In this document: one piece after another, positions 1 to 7,384 of the stretch
How the letters are laid out: every line of letters starts with the position of its first letter
Numbering within the stretch: the first letter of the stretch is position 1
Assembly: GCA_035647855.1 (NCBI GenBank)
Contig: DASRMP010000044.1
Coordinates: forward strand, 1-25,565
Length of the DNA stretch: 25,565 nt
Origin: JAAZBW01 sp035647855
GTDB lineage: Bacteria > Actinomycetota > Actinomycetes > Actinomycetales > Actinomycetaceae
Direction of reading: 5' to 3'
Program-made: the position numbers and the translations under genes
The notes under the pieces: model-generated
The model's database searches: none
The model's input: only the letters and a program-made list of their open reading frames with translations
Told to the model about the DNA's origin: nothing

Positions 1-456
1 ACCCCGGACCCCGCCGCCATCGTCATCACCCAACACGACCTCCAATCCCTCCCCATCCACGCCGGCACCATCTCCCTCCAACCCGACAGCGGCCGCACCC
101 TCATCCACCTGCCCGTCATCGCCTACTCCGACGCCACCACCCACGACCTGACCACCACCATCCTCGACACCCCCGTCACCGTGCGAGTCACCCCCCTGAC
201 CTACACCTGGGACTTCGGCGCCGGCATCCCACCCTTCACCACCACCGACCCCGGCAGGCCCTACCCGAACCACACCGTCTCCGCCACCTACCGGCACGTC
301 GCCGAGAACCTGACCGTCAACGCCACCATCACCTGGGCCGGCGAATACCACCTCAACAACACCGGCCCCTGGCTCCCCATAGACGGCACCGCCACCACCA
401 CCATCACCAGCCAACCCTTCAACACCCACGAAGCACCCGCCCGCCTCACCGGCTAA
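1..456 (+). CDS. C-terminal part of a Thr/Pro-rich, probably exported protein (5' end outside window)
   Basis: The frame is open from the first base of the window to a TAA at 454-456, giving 151 residues of a longer protein whose start is not visible. The sequence is rich in Thr, Pro, Asp and His and looks like extracellular beta-sandwich material. A TYTWDFG segment followed by a PGRPYP turn and a later SATYRHV segment recalls PKD-like domains of actinobacterial surface proteins, but I cannot assign a family. Nearly all codons end in C, and Gln is mostly CAA, which differs from the CAG preference of the genes downstream. The GTG at 181 is only an internal codon. Function is unknown. I am sure of the reading frame and unsure of the family. 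Confidence 0.7.
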   Translation, partial: TPDPAAIVITQHDLQSLPIHAGTISLQPDSGRTLIHLPVIAYSDATTHDLTTTILDTPVTVRVTPLTYTWDFGAGIPPFTTTDPGRPYPNHTVSATYRHVAENLTVNATITWAGEYHLNNTGPWLPIDGTATTTITSQPFNTHEAPARLTG

Positions 457-646
457 CCGCCGGGAGCCGAGCGAGGCAGACTCCGTCACGGGAGGGACAC
501 GCCCGAAACGCGTGAGGTCTGCGGCGCACGGGGTGGGCGAGACTCACCCCCCATCACCCCCCTGGGTGGGAGACCGGCCGCAAACAGGACTTCTAGTGTC
601 GATGACACCGCGCCAACGCCACGGCGCCGAATGGAGGAACACCGCC
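457..646. other. Intergenic region upstream of cbbM
   Basis: These 190 bases separate the surface-protein fragment from the RuBisCO gene. They contain a G/C-rich stretch (about 530-572) where GGGGTG and CACCCC can pair, which could act as a terminator or leader structure. A short inverted repeat lies at 596-608, and a clear Shine-Dalgarno GGAGGA at 633-638 lies 8 nt before the cbbM ATG. I see no gene here. The frame open upstream of 647 gives no RuBisCO-like residues. Confidence 0.5.
596..608. promoter_or_regulatory. Inverted repeat GTGTC-GAT-GACAC before cbbM, candidate operator
   Basis: A 5-bp perfect inverted repeat with a 3-bp spacer lies about 40 bp before the RuBisCO start. It overlaps a TAGTGT hexamer (594-599) that could be a -10 element, although no convincing -35 is visible. 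The position suits an operator for cbbM, for example for the response regulator encoded nearby. This is inference from position and symmetry only. Confidence 0.25.
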
Positions 647-2017
647 ATGGACCAGTCATCCCGCTACGCCGACCTCAGCCTCTCCGAGGCCGACCTCATC
701 GCCGGTGGCCGGCACATCCTGTGTGCCTATCGCATGAAGCCGAAGGACGGCCACGGCTACCTCGAGGCCGCGGCGCACTTCGCCGCGGAGTCGTCCACGG
801 GAACAAACGTCGAGACCTCGACCACGGACGACTTCACGCGGGGCGTGGACGCCGTCGTTTACCACATCGACGAGGCAACAGAGGACATGCGCATCGCGTT
901 CCCGCTGGAACTCTTCGACCGGAACATGACCGACGGCCGCATGATGATGGTCTCGTTCCTCACGCTCTCGATCGGCAACAACCAGGGCATGGGCGACATC
1001 GAGTACGCCAAGATGATCGACTTCCACGTCCCGCCCGAGGCCATCCGCCAGTTCGACGGACCCTCGATGAACATCGCCGAGCTGTGGCGGATCCTTGGTC
1101 GTCCCGTCGTCGACGGCGGTTACATCTCGGGCACCATCATCAAGCCGAAGCTCGGCCTGCGGCCCGAGCCGTTCGCGAAGGCGGCGTACGAGTTCTGGCT
1201 CGGCGGCGACTTCATCAAGAACGACGAACCGCAGGGCAACCAGGTCTTCGCACCGATCCGTGAGACCATCCCGCTCGTCTACGACGCCATGAAGCGCGCG
1301 ATGGACGAGACGGGCGAGCCGAAGCTTTTCTCGATGAACATCACCGCGGACGACCACAACGAGATGCTCGCCCGCGCCGACTACGCACTCGGCGTGTTCG
1401 GCCCGGACGCCAACAAGCTCGCGTTCCTGGTGGACGGGTACGTCGGCGGACCGGGCATGGTCACGACGGCGCGCCGCAACTACCCGAACCAGTTCCTGCA
1501 CTACCACCGCGCCGGCCATGGCGCGATCACGTCACCCAGCGCCAAGCGCGGATACTCCGCCTTCGTGCTCGCCAAGATGTCACGCCTTCAGGGCGCCTCC
1601 GGCATCCACGTGGGCACCATGGGCTACGGGAAGATGGAGGGCGAGCAGGACGACCGCGCGATCGCATACATGATCGAGCGCGACGAGGCGGACGGCCCCG
1701 TCTACCACCAGAAGTGGGACGGGATGAAGGCGACCACGCCCATCATCTCCGGAGGCATGAACGCCCTCCGCCTGCCCGGTTTCTTCGAGAACCTCGGACA
1801 CGCCAACGTCATCAACACCGCCGGTGGCGGTTCGTACGGCCACCTCGACGGCGCCGCGGCGGGTGCACGTTCGCTGCGCCAGGCGCACGACTGCTGGGCG
1901 GCCGGTGCCGATCCGGTCGAGTGGGCGAAGACGCACCGCGAGTTCGCGCGGGCGTTCCACTCATTCCCGCGCGACGCCGACACCATCTTCCCCGGGTGGC
2001 GGGAGCAACTCGGCTGA
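647..2017 (+). CDS. cbbM: Form II ribulose-1,5-bisphosphate carboxylase/oxygenase (RuBisCO)
   Basis: This enzyme carboxylates ribulose-1,5-bisphosphate to two 3-phosphoglycerates in the cytoplasm. The 456-residue protein starts MDQSSRY like the Rhodospirillum rubrum enzyme and stays co-linear with it. Catalytic residues fall at the R. rubrum numbers: K166 in GTIIKPK, carbamylated K191 with metal ligands D193 and E194 in FIKNDEP, H287 in HYHRAGH, H321, loop-6 K329 in GYGKMEG and S368 in ISGG. It is therefore a true form II RuBisCO and not a form IV RuBisCO-like protein. No small subunit is present, as expected for form II. The start is ATG 647, with GGAGGA at 633-638. Its stop lies one base from the stop of the convergent histidine kinase. 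No CbbQ/CbbO activase genes are visible in the window. Confidence 0.97.
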   Translation: MDQSSRYADLSLSEADLIAGGRHILCAYRMKPKDGHGYLEAAAHFAAESSTGTNVETSTTDDFTRGVDAVVYHIDEATEDMRIAFPLELFDRNMTDGRMMMVSFLTLSIGNNQGMGDIEYAKMIDFHVPPEAIRQFDGPSMNIAELWRILGRPVVDGGYISGTIIKPKLGLRPEPFAKAAYEFWLGGDFIKNDEPQGNQVFAPIRETIPLVYDAMKRAMDETGEPKLFSMNITADDHNEMLARADYALGVFGPDANKLAFLVDGYVGGPGMVTTARRNYPNQFLHYHRAGHGAITSPSAKRGYSAFVLAKMSRLQGASGIHVGTMGYGKMEGEQDDRAIAYMIERDEADGPVYHQKWDGMKATTPIISGGMNALRLPGFFENLGHANVINTAGGGSYGHLDGAAAGARSLRQAHDCWAAGADPVEWAKTHREFARAFHSFPRDADTIFPGWREQLG

Positions 2018-2018
2018 G

Positions 2019-3218
2019 TCAGTGCAGCGGCAGTTCGACCGTGACCGTGGTGCCGGCACCAGGTGCCGAGTCGATCCGGAGCGAGGCCCCGATGAGGGCG
2101 CAGCGCTCCGCGATCGACGCGAGACCGAAATGGGAGGCGTCCTCAGCGGAGGAGGGCGCCTCCCGAACGGCGCGCACGTCGAAGCCGACGCCGTCGTCGG
2201 TGGTCTCCAGCACCACCGCGCCGTTGGAGCGGCGCAGCGTGATCGTGATGCGGCTCGCCCTGGCGTGGCGGGCCGAGTTCGCGGCGGTCTCCTGGGCGAT
2301 GCGGAACAGGGCCGCCGCCGCGTGGTCGGAGAGCGCGTCGAACGTCTCGGGGTTATCGCACGCGACGTCTATCGGCACACCCGGTGACGTCTCCGCGAGC
2401 GACTCCACTGCGGCGACGAGTCCGAGGTCCGAGAGCACGAGATTGTGCAGCCCGGTGATGGCCGCGCGCGTCTGCCCGTAGGCGAGGTCGGCGAGACTGC
2501 GTGCCACGGCGATCTGCGAGCGGCTCTGCTCGAGCGCGTTCACGATCGCCGGTGTCAGCTCACTCTCGCCGGTAGACCACTCCACATCCGCGATCGACAG
2601 CTCCGCGGCATTCAGATGGAAAGACATCGAGGCGAGGGCTGTGGTGACGCCGTCGTGCAGGTCGTAGGCGATCCGGCGGCGTTCGCCCTCCTGAGCGGAG
2701 ACGGCGGCCGCGATCAGCCGTTCGCGTTCGGTGTGGTGCTCGTCGACGGCGTTGCGCAGGTCCTGCAACTGCAGGCGAATGCCTAGCAGGTCCGCGTAAG
2801 GCTGCAGCGTGGTCATGTCGTCGTCCGAGTACGGGCTGTCCGTGGGCCGGTGCATCGTCACGACGGCGACGATCGCCCCGCCGTCGCCGCGCGCCGGGAG
2901 ACAGATCCGGGCGACGGCGGATCCCTCACCGAGGCCGAGAATGGCGCGGTAGGCGGGGGTGCGGGGCGCGTCGGCGGAGAGGCGGATGGCGTGGCCGTGC
3001 TGAGCGACCTGGCCGGCCGCGGACTGCCCGACGGCGACTCTCAGCGAAGCGGCGTTCTCCGGATCGGCGGGCTCGGCGGCACCAACGCGCAGTTCGGAGC
3101 CGTCGGAGAGGAAGATGACCGACCCGATCGAGGCCGACGCCCGCGTGAACGCGTGTGCGACAGCCGCGAGGTTGACGGGATGTGGCGCGCTCAGCAGCGT
3201 GCAGAGGGCCGCGGTCAC
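2019..3218 (-). CDS. Soluble GAF-domain sensor histidine kinase (NarL/DegS-like HisKA_3 type)
   Basis: The 399-residue protein has no membrane segment. Residues about 10-150 form a GAF-like sensory domain and about 150-180 a helical linker. A HisKA_3 phosphoacceptor motif follows with H188 in YDLHDG, then a HATPase_c domain with an N-box helix (RIAQETAANSARHA), DDGVGF and GLASI boxes. It should autophosphorylate on H188 and pass phosphate to the response regulator encoded just upstream, whose stop overlaps its GTG start (GTGA at 3215-3218), so the two are translationally coupled. A cytosolic GAF domain suggests an internal redox, gas or metabolite signal, but the ligand cannot be read from the sequence. 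Lying between the RuBisCO and the bisphosphatase/phosphoribulokinase genes, it is a good candidate for a local CBB regulator. Confidence 0.9.
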   Translation of the reverse strand: MTAALCTLLSAPHPVNLAAVAHAFTRASASIGSVIFLSDGSELRVGAAEPADPENAASLRVAVGQSAAGQVAQHGHAIRLSADAPRTPAYRAILGLGEGSAVARICLPARGDGGAIVAVVTMHRPTDSPYSDDDMTTLQPYADLLGIRLQLQDLRNAVDEHHTERERLIAAAVSAQEGERRRIAYDLHDGVTTALASMSFHLNAAELSIADVEWSTGESELTPAIVNALEQSRSQIAVARSLADLAYGQTRAAITGLHNLVLSDLGLVAAVESLAETSPGVPIDVACDNPETFDALSDHAAAALFRIAQETAANSARHARASRITITLRRSNGAVVLETTDDGVGFDVRAVREAPSSAEDASHFGLASIAERCALIGASLRIDSAPGAGTTVTVELPLH

Positions 3219-3880
3219 AGGAAGAGTCGTTCCCGTAGCGCGTAGGCAATGGCGCCGGCGCGGTCCTGCGCGTCGATCTTGCGGTACAGGCCCCGGACGT
3301 GGGTCTTCACCGTCTCCTCGCTGATCACCAGCCGGGAGGCGATCGCCTTGTTGGTATGGCCGGCGACCAGGAGCGCGAACACCTCTGACTCGCGTTGGGT
3401 CAGGCCGATGTTCGCGCCCGGCCAGTACTCCCCGGATGCGAGGCGAGCCGCGGACATGGCCACCTTGCCCGAGAGCGATGGGTCGATCACCACGTCCCCT
3501 TCGGCGATGCGGCGCAGGTGATTGACGAGTTCGTGGCCGTCGATCCGCTTCAGCAGGTAGCCGCGCGCCCCGGCCTTGAGGGCCTGGAAGAGGTAGTGCT
3601 CGTCGTCGTAGGCCGTGAGCATCACCACCTTCACGGAGGGTGCGGTGCGGGCCAACTCAGCGGCGAGATCGATCCCGCTGCCGCGGCCGATCCGCACGTC
3701 CGAGAGAAGAATGTCCGGGTTCTCCACGGCTACCAGACGGTGCGCTTCCGCTTGGGTGGTAACGCTCCCGACGATCGTCACGTCCTCGGTGAAGTGCGAG
3801 AGCATCGCCTCGAGACCTCGCAGCACCATCTCGTGGTCGTCGATTAGGGCGATCCGCAAAGGGACCGGGAGTTCGGGCAC
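3215..3880 (-). CDS. NarL/FixJ-family response regulator
   Basis: Starting at GTG 3880, the protein has 221 residues. An N-terminal receiver domain shows acidic pocket D14/D15, phosphoacceptor D61 in LLSDVR, T89 and K111. A C-terminal LuxR-type helix-turn-helix follows, with LTQRESEV and a recognition region around ISEETVKTHV. The open frame reaches further upstream but loses family resemblance before the PLRIALIDDHE strand. GTG 3880 is favoured because a TACATT hexamer ends 6 nt before it, consistent with a leaderless transcript, and no Shine-Dalgarno is visible. It is the partner of the histidine kinase it overlaps. It is divergent from the bisphosphatase gene, so the 103-bp gap probably holds both promoters. 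The target genes are inferred, most simply cbbM and the fbp-prk operon. Confidence 0.9.
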   Translation of the reverse strand: MPELPVPLRIALIDDHEMVLRGLEAMLSHFTEDVTIVGSVTTQAEAHRLVAVENPDILLSDVRIGRGSGIDLAAELARTAPSVKVVMLTAYDDEHYLFQALKAGARGYLLKRIDGHELVNHLRRIAEGDVVIDPSLSGKVAMSAARLASGEYWPGANIGLTQRESEVFALLVAGHTNKAIASRLVISEETVKTHVRGLYRKIDAQDRAGAIAYALRERLFL

Positions 3881-3886
3881 GCAGCC

Positions 3887-3892
3887 AATGTA
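3887..3892 (-). promoter_or_regulatory. Candidate -10 element (TACATT) for a leaderless response-regulator mRNA
   Basis: On the minus strand TACATT is followed by six bases (GGCTGC) and then the GTG start. A transcript beginning 7 nt after the hexamer would start at the initiation codon. No good -35 is seen. The same geometry occurs before ychF, the dCMP deaminase gene and gltA in this window. Confidence 0.35.
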
Positions 3893-3957
3893 GCTGCGCA
3901 CACGGCAGTTTTCTTCGCGGTTCACCCCCCAGACCACCCCTGCGAGGGAGTTACGGG

Positions 3958-3983
3958 CAGCACCCGTGCGGTGTGCTGGGTGC
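3958..3983 (+). promoter_or_regulatory. Overlapping alternative inverted repeats abutting the bisphosphatase start
   Basis: CAGCAC (3958-3963) can pair with GTGCTG (3973-3978), and GCACCC (3960-3965) can pair with GGGTGC (3978-3983). The two hairpins share bases and exclude one another, and the second ends directly before ATG 3984. They could form an operator in the divergent promoter region or a translation-control structure. No regulatory protein can be assigned from sequence alone. Confidence 0.3.
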
Positions 3984-5090
3984 ATGTTGACCAGCCGCAC
4001 CACACTCGCGAAGTACCTCATGGAGGAACAGCGACGCAACGGAGGGTACGCGAGCGAACTGAATTCGCTCCTGCTCGAGATTGCGCTCGCGTGCAAAGCG
4101 ATCTCCAGCCACGTGGCCCGAGGGGCTCTGGACGAACTGTCGGACGCGGCGAGAAAGACCGGGGGCGTGGTCAATAGCGAGCGGCACGACGCCGTGGCCA
4201 ACGATCTCGTGAAGCGCGCCACCGAGTGGGGCGGTCATCTCGCCGGCATGGTCTCCGAGAACGAGGCCGACCCCATCGCTGTCCCGGCGGACTATCCCAA
4301 GGGCCGCTTTCTCCTGTACTTCGACCCGCTCGACGGCGCCGCCAACGTGGACGTGAACTCCTCGGTGGGGTCGATCTTCTCCGTGGTGCGGTCACCGAAT
4401 CCGGGTGAGGACGCGAGCGCGGAGGACCTCCTCCGGGCGGGAACCGAGCAGGTCGCGGCCGGGTACGCCCTCTACGGACCATCGACGATGCTCGTGCTCA
4501 CGGTGGGCCGTGGGGTCCAGGGCTTCACCCTGGACCCGGTGATCGGCGAGTTCTTTCTGACCCACCCGGACATGCGACTCCCGGCGAACACCACCGAGTT
4601 CGCGATCAATCACTCGAACCGGCGCTTCTGGGACCCTGCGGTCCGGCGTTACGTCGACGAGTGCCTGGCCGGCCTGAGCGGTCCCCGCAACAGGGACTTC
4701 AGCGTCCGATGGGTTGCCTCCCTCGTGGCCGAGGCGCACCGCGTCCTCACTCGTGGCGGCGTGTGCCTCTTCCCTTCCGATTCGCGGGACGTCCGCCGCC
4801 CGAATCGGCTCCGGCTCATGTGCGAGGTGAACCCGATCGCTTTCGTGATCGAACAGGCCGGCGGCTGGGCCAGCAGTGGTGAGGGCAGGGCGCTTGAGAC
4901 GGTGCCCACCGAGATCCACGAGCGTGTTCCACTGTTCTTCGGCGTGGCCGAAGAGGTCGAGAGGATCGAGCGCTACTACCGCGAGGACGAACCCGAGACA
5001 GCCACCGACCACGAACCCGAGCTCGACCTGCCGTTCTACGCGGTCCGCGGGCTCTTCCGTACCACCCGGACCCCGGACAGGAGCGAGTGA
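3984..5090 (+). CDS. cbbF: Class I fructose-1,6-bisphosphatase (CBB cycle)
   Basis: The enzyme hydrolyses fructose-1,6-bisphosphate, and in CBB clusters often also sedoheptulose-1,7-bisphosphate, to regenerate ribulose-5-phosphate. The 368-residue protein has the class I metal-binding signature: an acidic SENEAD loop (E92, E94, D96) and FDPLDG (D114, D117) followed by AANVDVN, where most homologues have SSNIDVN. A YGPSTMLV strand and a CEVNPIAFVIEQAGG segment near the C-terminus are also typical. ATG 3984 is chosen because it gives a family-like N-terminus; an in-frame GTG at 3966 adds only six residues. The tail is somewhat longer than usual. The stop codon nearly touches the phosphoribulokinase start, so the two genes are co-transcribed. 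The presence of phosphoribulokinase and RuBisCO assigns it to the CBB cycle and not only to gluconeogenesis. Confidence 0.93.
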   Translation: MLTSRTTLAKYLMEEQRRNGGYASELNSLLLEIALACKAISSHVARGALDELSDAARKTGGVVNSERHDAVANDLVKRATEWGGHLAGMVSENEADPIAVPADYPKGRFLLYFDPLDGAANVDVNSSVGSIFSVVRSPNPGEDASAEDLLRAGTEQVAAGYALYGPSTMLVLTVGRGVQGFTLDPVIGEFFLTHPDMRLPANTTEFAINHSNRRFWDPAVRRYVDECLAGLSGPRNRDFSVRWVASLVAEAHRVLTRGGVCLFPSDSRDVRRPNRLRLMCEVNPIAFVIEQAGGWASSGEGRALETVPTEIHERVPLFFGVAEEVERIERYYREDEPETATDHEPELDLPFYAVRGLFRTTRTPDRSE

Positions 5091-5092
5091 AA

Positions 5093-5968
5093 ATGTCAAG
5101 AAGATTCCCGATTGTGGCGGTCACCGGATCGTCCGGAGCCGGAACCACGTCCGTGCGGCGCACTTTTGAGCAGATCTTCCGCCGGCACGACATCAAGGTT
5201 GCCTACGTCGAGGGGGATAGCTTCCACCGCTATGACCGCGCCGAGATGAAGATCGCCATGGCTGAGGCCCACCAGCAGGGCGACTCCACGCTCAGCCACT
5301 TCGGTGAGGAGGCGAACCTCTTCCCCGAGCTCGAGGCTCTCTTCGAGGAGTACGGCACCACCGGCGGCGGACGCGTGCGTCACTATCTGCACGACGAGAT
5401 CGAGGCTGCGCCATACGACCAACAGCCCGGGACGTTCACGCCGTGGGAAGACGTGCCACCGGACACTGATCTGCTGTTCTACGAGGGTCTGCACGGCGCA
5501 GTCGTCACCGACACCGTGGACATCGCGAAGCACGTGGACCTCGCCATCGGAGTCGTCCCGGTGATCAACCTCGAGTGGATCCAGAAGATCCACCGCGACC
5601 GCTCGTCCCGCGGTTACACGACGGAGGTAGTGACGGAGACGATCCTGCGGCGGATGCCGGACTACGTTCACTACATCACCCCGCAATTCTCGAGGACCCA
5701 CGTGAACTTCCAGCGCGTGCCCGTGGTGGACACGTCCGATCCCTTCATCGCGCGGTCGATCCCCACCGCCGACGAATCGATGGCGGTCATCCGCTTCGCC
5801 GACGCGACCGGGATCGACTTCCCTTACCTGCTCTCGATGTTGCACGATTCGTTCATGTCCCGGCAGAACACGATCGTGACCCCGGGCGGCAAGATGGACC
5901 TGGCGATGCAGCTCATCTTCACGCCGATGCTCCTGCGGCTCCTGGACAGGAAAAAGCGCGCCTCCTGA
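5093..5968 (+). CDS. cbbP: Phosphoribulokinase, proteobacterial (class I) type
   Basis: This kinase phosphorylates ribulose-5-phosphate to ribulose-1,5-bisphosphate, the RuBisCO substrate, and is diagnostic of the CBB cycle. The 291-residue protein has the P-loop GSSGAGTTS (12-20), EGDSFHRYDR with D42, H45 and R49, FYEGLHGA, and VINLEWIQKIHRDR with D168. These align with Rhodobacter sphaeroides phosphoribulokinase (D42, H45, R49, D169). A uridine kinase is excluded by length and by these segments. ATG 5093 is preferred: AGGAG at 5079-5083 lies 9 nt upstream, while GTG 5087, overlapping the fbp stop, is too close to it. The order fbp-prk is that of proteobacterial cbbF-cbbP. The gene ends 19 bp from the convergent rmuC gene, within a large inverted repeat. 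Confidence 0.96.
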   Translation: MSRRFPIVAVTGSSGAGTTSVRRTFEQIFRRHDIKVAYVEGDSFHRYDRAEMKIAMAEAHQQGDSTLSHFGEEANLFPELEALFEEYGTTGGGRVRHYLHDEIEAAPYDQQPGTFTPWEDVPPDTDLLFYEGLHGAVVTDTVDIAKHVDLAIGVVPVINLEWIQKIHRDRSSRGYTTEVVTETILRRMPDYVHYITPQFSRTHVNFQRVPVVDTSDPFIARSIPTADESMAVIRFADATGIDFPYLLSMLHDSFMSRQNTIVTPGGKMDLAMQLIFTPMLLRLLDRKKRAS

Positions 5969-5972
5969 CCAA

Positions 5973-6027
5973 GCAGGTCCGCCGGATTCAGCCCGCCAGT
6001 TCGGCGGCCGTGAACCGGCGGACCTGC
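5973..6027. terminator. Nested inverted repeat between convergent prk and rmuC, candidate bidirectional terminator
   Basis: GCAGGTCCGCCGG at 5973-5985 is perfectly repeated in inverse at 6015-6027. The 29-nt loop contains a second hairpin, CCGCC-AGTTC-GGCGG. The structure starts 4 bp after the prk stop, and its right arm encodes the last residues of RmuC. No U-run follows on either strand, so it would be a non-canonical terminator or RNA-end-protecting hairpin of the sort common in GC-rich actinobacteria. Confidence 0.55.
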
Positions 6028-7115
6028 GCCCGGTCGCTGTCGATCGCGCTGAGTGATGGAGCCTCCAGGGGCTCGAACTGCCGCGCGGTGACGAGCAGGC
6101 GCGACTCGATCGAGGCAACCGCCTTGTTGTAAGCGCTCACCGTCCCGGCAATAGAGTTGCCGAGCGTGGTCACGTGCCTGGCCACGGTTCCAAGCCGCTC
6201 GTAGAGAGTCCGCCCGATGCGGAGCAACTCGTCAGCCTGGTCGGTGAGTTCCTCCCTGACCCATACGTTCCCGACGGCGCGCAGCAGCGCGAACAGCGTT
6301 GCGGGTGCCGCAGGCGCCACGCCCTTCCGGAGTGCGTACTCGAGGAGCGCCGGGTCCTGTTCGAGCGCGGCCGAGAGCAGCGACTCCGCCGGCAGGAACA
6401 TCACCGTGATGTCCGACCCGGCAGTGACGTGGTAGTTGCGCCTCACCAACTCATCGACGTGACTGCGCACCGCCTTCGCGTGGCCCTCCCGCAGCGCCGC
6501 CACTCGTTCCGCGGCGCCGGGGGCAGCGGGATCAACCGACTCGGCCTCCAGGTGCTTGCCGAGGGGCACCTTGGCATCGATGGGGATCACACGCCCGCCG
6601 GGCAGCTTCACGAGCACGTCCGGACGCTTCCCCGTGCCGAGAGTCTCCTGCTCCGCGAAATCCACGTGTCTGAGCATCCCCGCCGCCTCCAGTACGCGCC
6701 GCAACTGGAGCTCGCCCCACGTTCCCCGGGCGGAGTTGGAATTCAGCGCGGACGTGACGCCGGCCGCAGCCCGGCGCAGTGCCTCGGTTCCAACGGCGGA
6801 GAGCTCAAGTTGTTGCTTGAGCGCGCCGTACTGGGTGGAGCGATCCCTCTCGAGTTGCGCCACCTGCTCGCCCACTCGATCGAGGGAACTGCGCACCGGC
6901 GCGAGCGCGAGCAGGACATCCTCCTTCTCCGCCTCGCGCTCCCGCAGCTCCGAGAGGTTGCTCTCCAGCAACGCCGAGCGTGCTTCCGCAGCGGAGAGCT
7001 GCGCCGCCTGCTCTCCCTGCTTCCGAACGAATCTGAGAGTGGCCGTGAGGTACCCGGTCCCCATCCCGCCGAGCAACCCCACGACCACCAATGCGATTAC
7101 GAGCCATATCTCCAT
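5988..7115 (-). CDS. rmuC: DNA recombination protein RmuC
   Basis: RmuC-family proteins limit inversions at short inverted repeats and are predicted nuclease-like proteins. The 375-residue protein has one N-terminal membrane segment (about 4-26), an alanine/glutamate-rich coiled coil (about 35-115), and the RmuC domain with GTWGELQLRRVLEAAGM, RPDVLVKLPGG and the IPIDAK strand expected of the PD-(D/E)XK-like core. Length is typical for actinobacteria. The start is ATG 7115; upstream is a divergent gap shared with ychF. It converges on prk, and its last codons form the right arm of the inverted repeat at 5973-6027. I see no functional link with the CBB genes. Confidence 0.93.
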   Translation of the reverse strand: MEIWLVIALVVVGLLGGMGTGYLTATLRFVRKQGEQAAQLSAAEARSALLESNLSELREREAEKEDVLLALAPVRSSLDRVGEQVAQLERDRSTQYGALKQQLELSAVGTEALRRAAAGVTSALNSNSARGTWGELQLRRVLEAAGMLRHVDFAEQETLGTGKRPDVLVKLPGGRVIPIDAKVPLGKHLEAESVDPAAPGAAERVAALREGHAKAVRSHVDELVRRNYHVTAGSDITVMFLPAESLLSAALEQDPALLEYALRKGVAPAAPATLFALLRAVGNVWVREELTDQADELLRIGRTLYERLGTVARHVTTLGNSIAGTVSAYNKAVASIESRLLVTARQFEPLEAPSLSAIDSDRAQVRRFTAAELAG

Positions 7116-7384
7116 GACTCGAGAGTCTCAGAGACCACTGACAAGAACGCCGGATGGGCCTCGAGACCTCGAGACCCCTCAAGTCACCGCAGCCAGAGCC
7201 ATGCCGCCACCGCCGGCGGGAGCTCTGCCGGGCGATGATCTTGTGGAAGCAGGGTTGATCACCGGAGAATGTCGAGGATGCGGTCCCACATCGACTTGTC
7301 GATTGGAGAGAACCCGATCGAAGGTAACGATTCGATAACGAAGACTGTGTCCAGGAGAGGTCCTCGCTCACCTAGAATGCCGCT
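7116..7384. other. Divergent intergenic region between rmuC and ychF
   Basis: These 269 bases hold no gene I can support. A short inverted repeat (GACTC/GAGTC) sits next to the rmuC start. The right end carries the TAGAAT hexamer before ychF. Long frames crossing this stretch are antisense shadows of ychF or rmuC. Confidence 0.5.
7373..7378 (+). promoter_or_regulatory. Candidate -10 element (TAGAAT) for leaderless ychF mRNA
   Basis: TAGAAT is followed by GCCGCT and then the GTG start at 7385, so transcription would begin at the start codon. No Shine-Dalgarno precedes the GTG. No convincing -35 hexamer is present at 17-18 bp. The hexamer is close to the consensus TATAAT. Confidence 0.45.

Noticed and set aside
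647..2017. Form IV RuBisCO-like protein
   Set aside because: All carboxylase active-site and metal-binding residues are present at the form II positions, and a phosphoribulokinase gene is linked.
5093..5968. Uridine kinase, which shares the P-loop fold
   Set aside because: The EGDSFHRYDR, FYEGLHGA and LEWIQKIHRDR segments and the length are specific for proteobacterial-type phosphoribulokinase.
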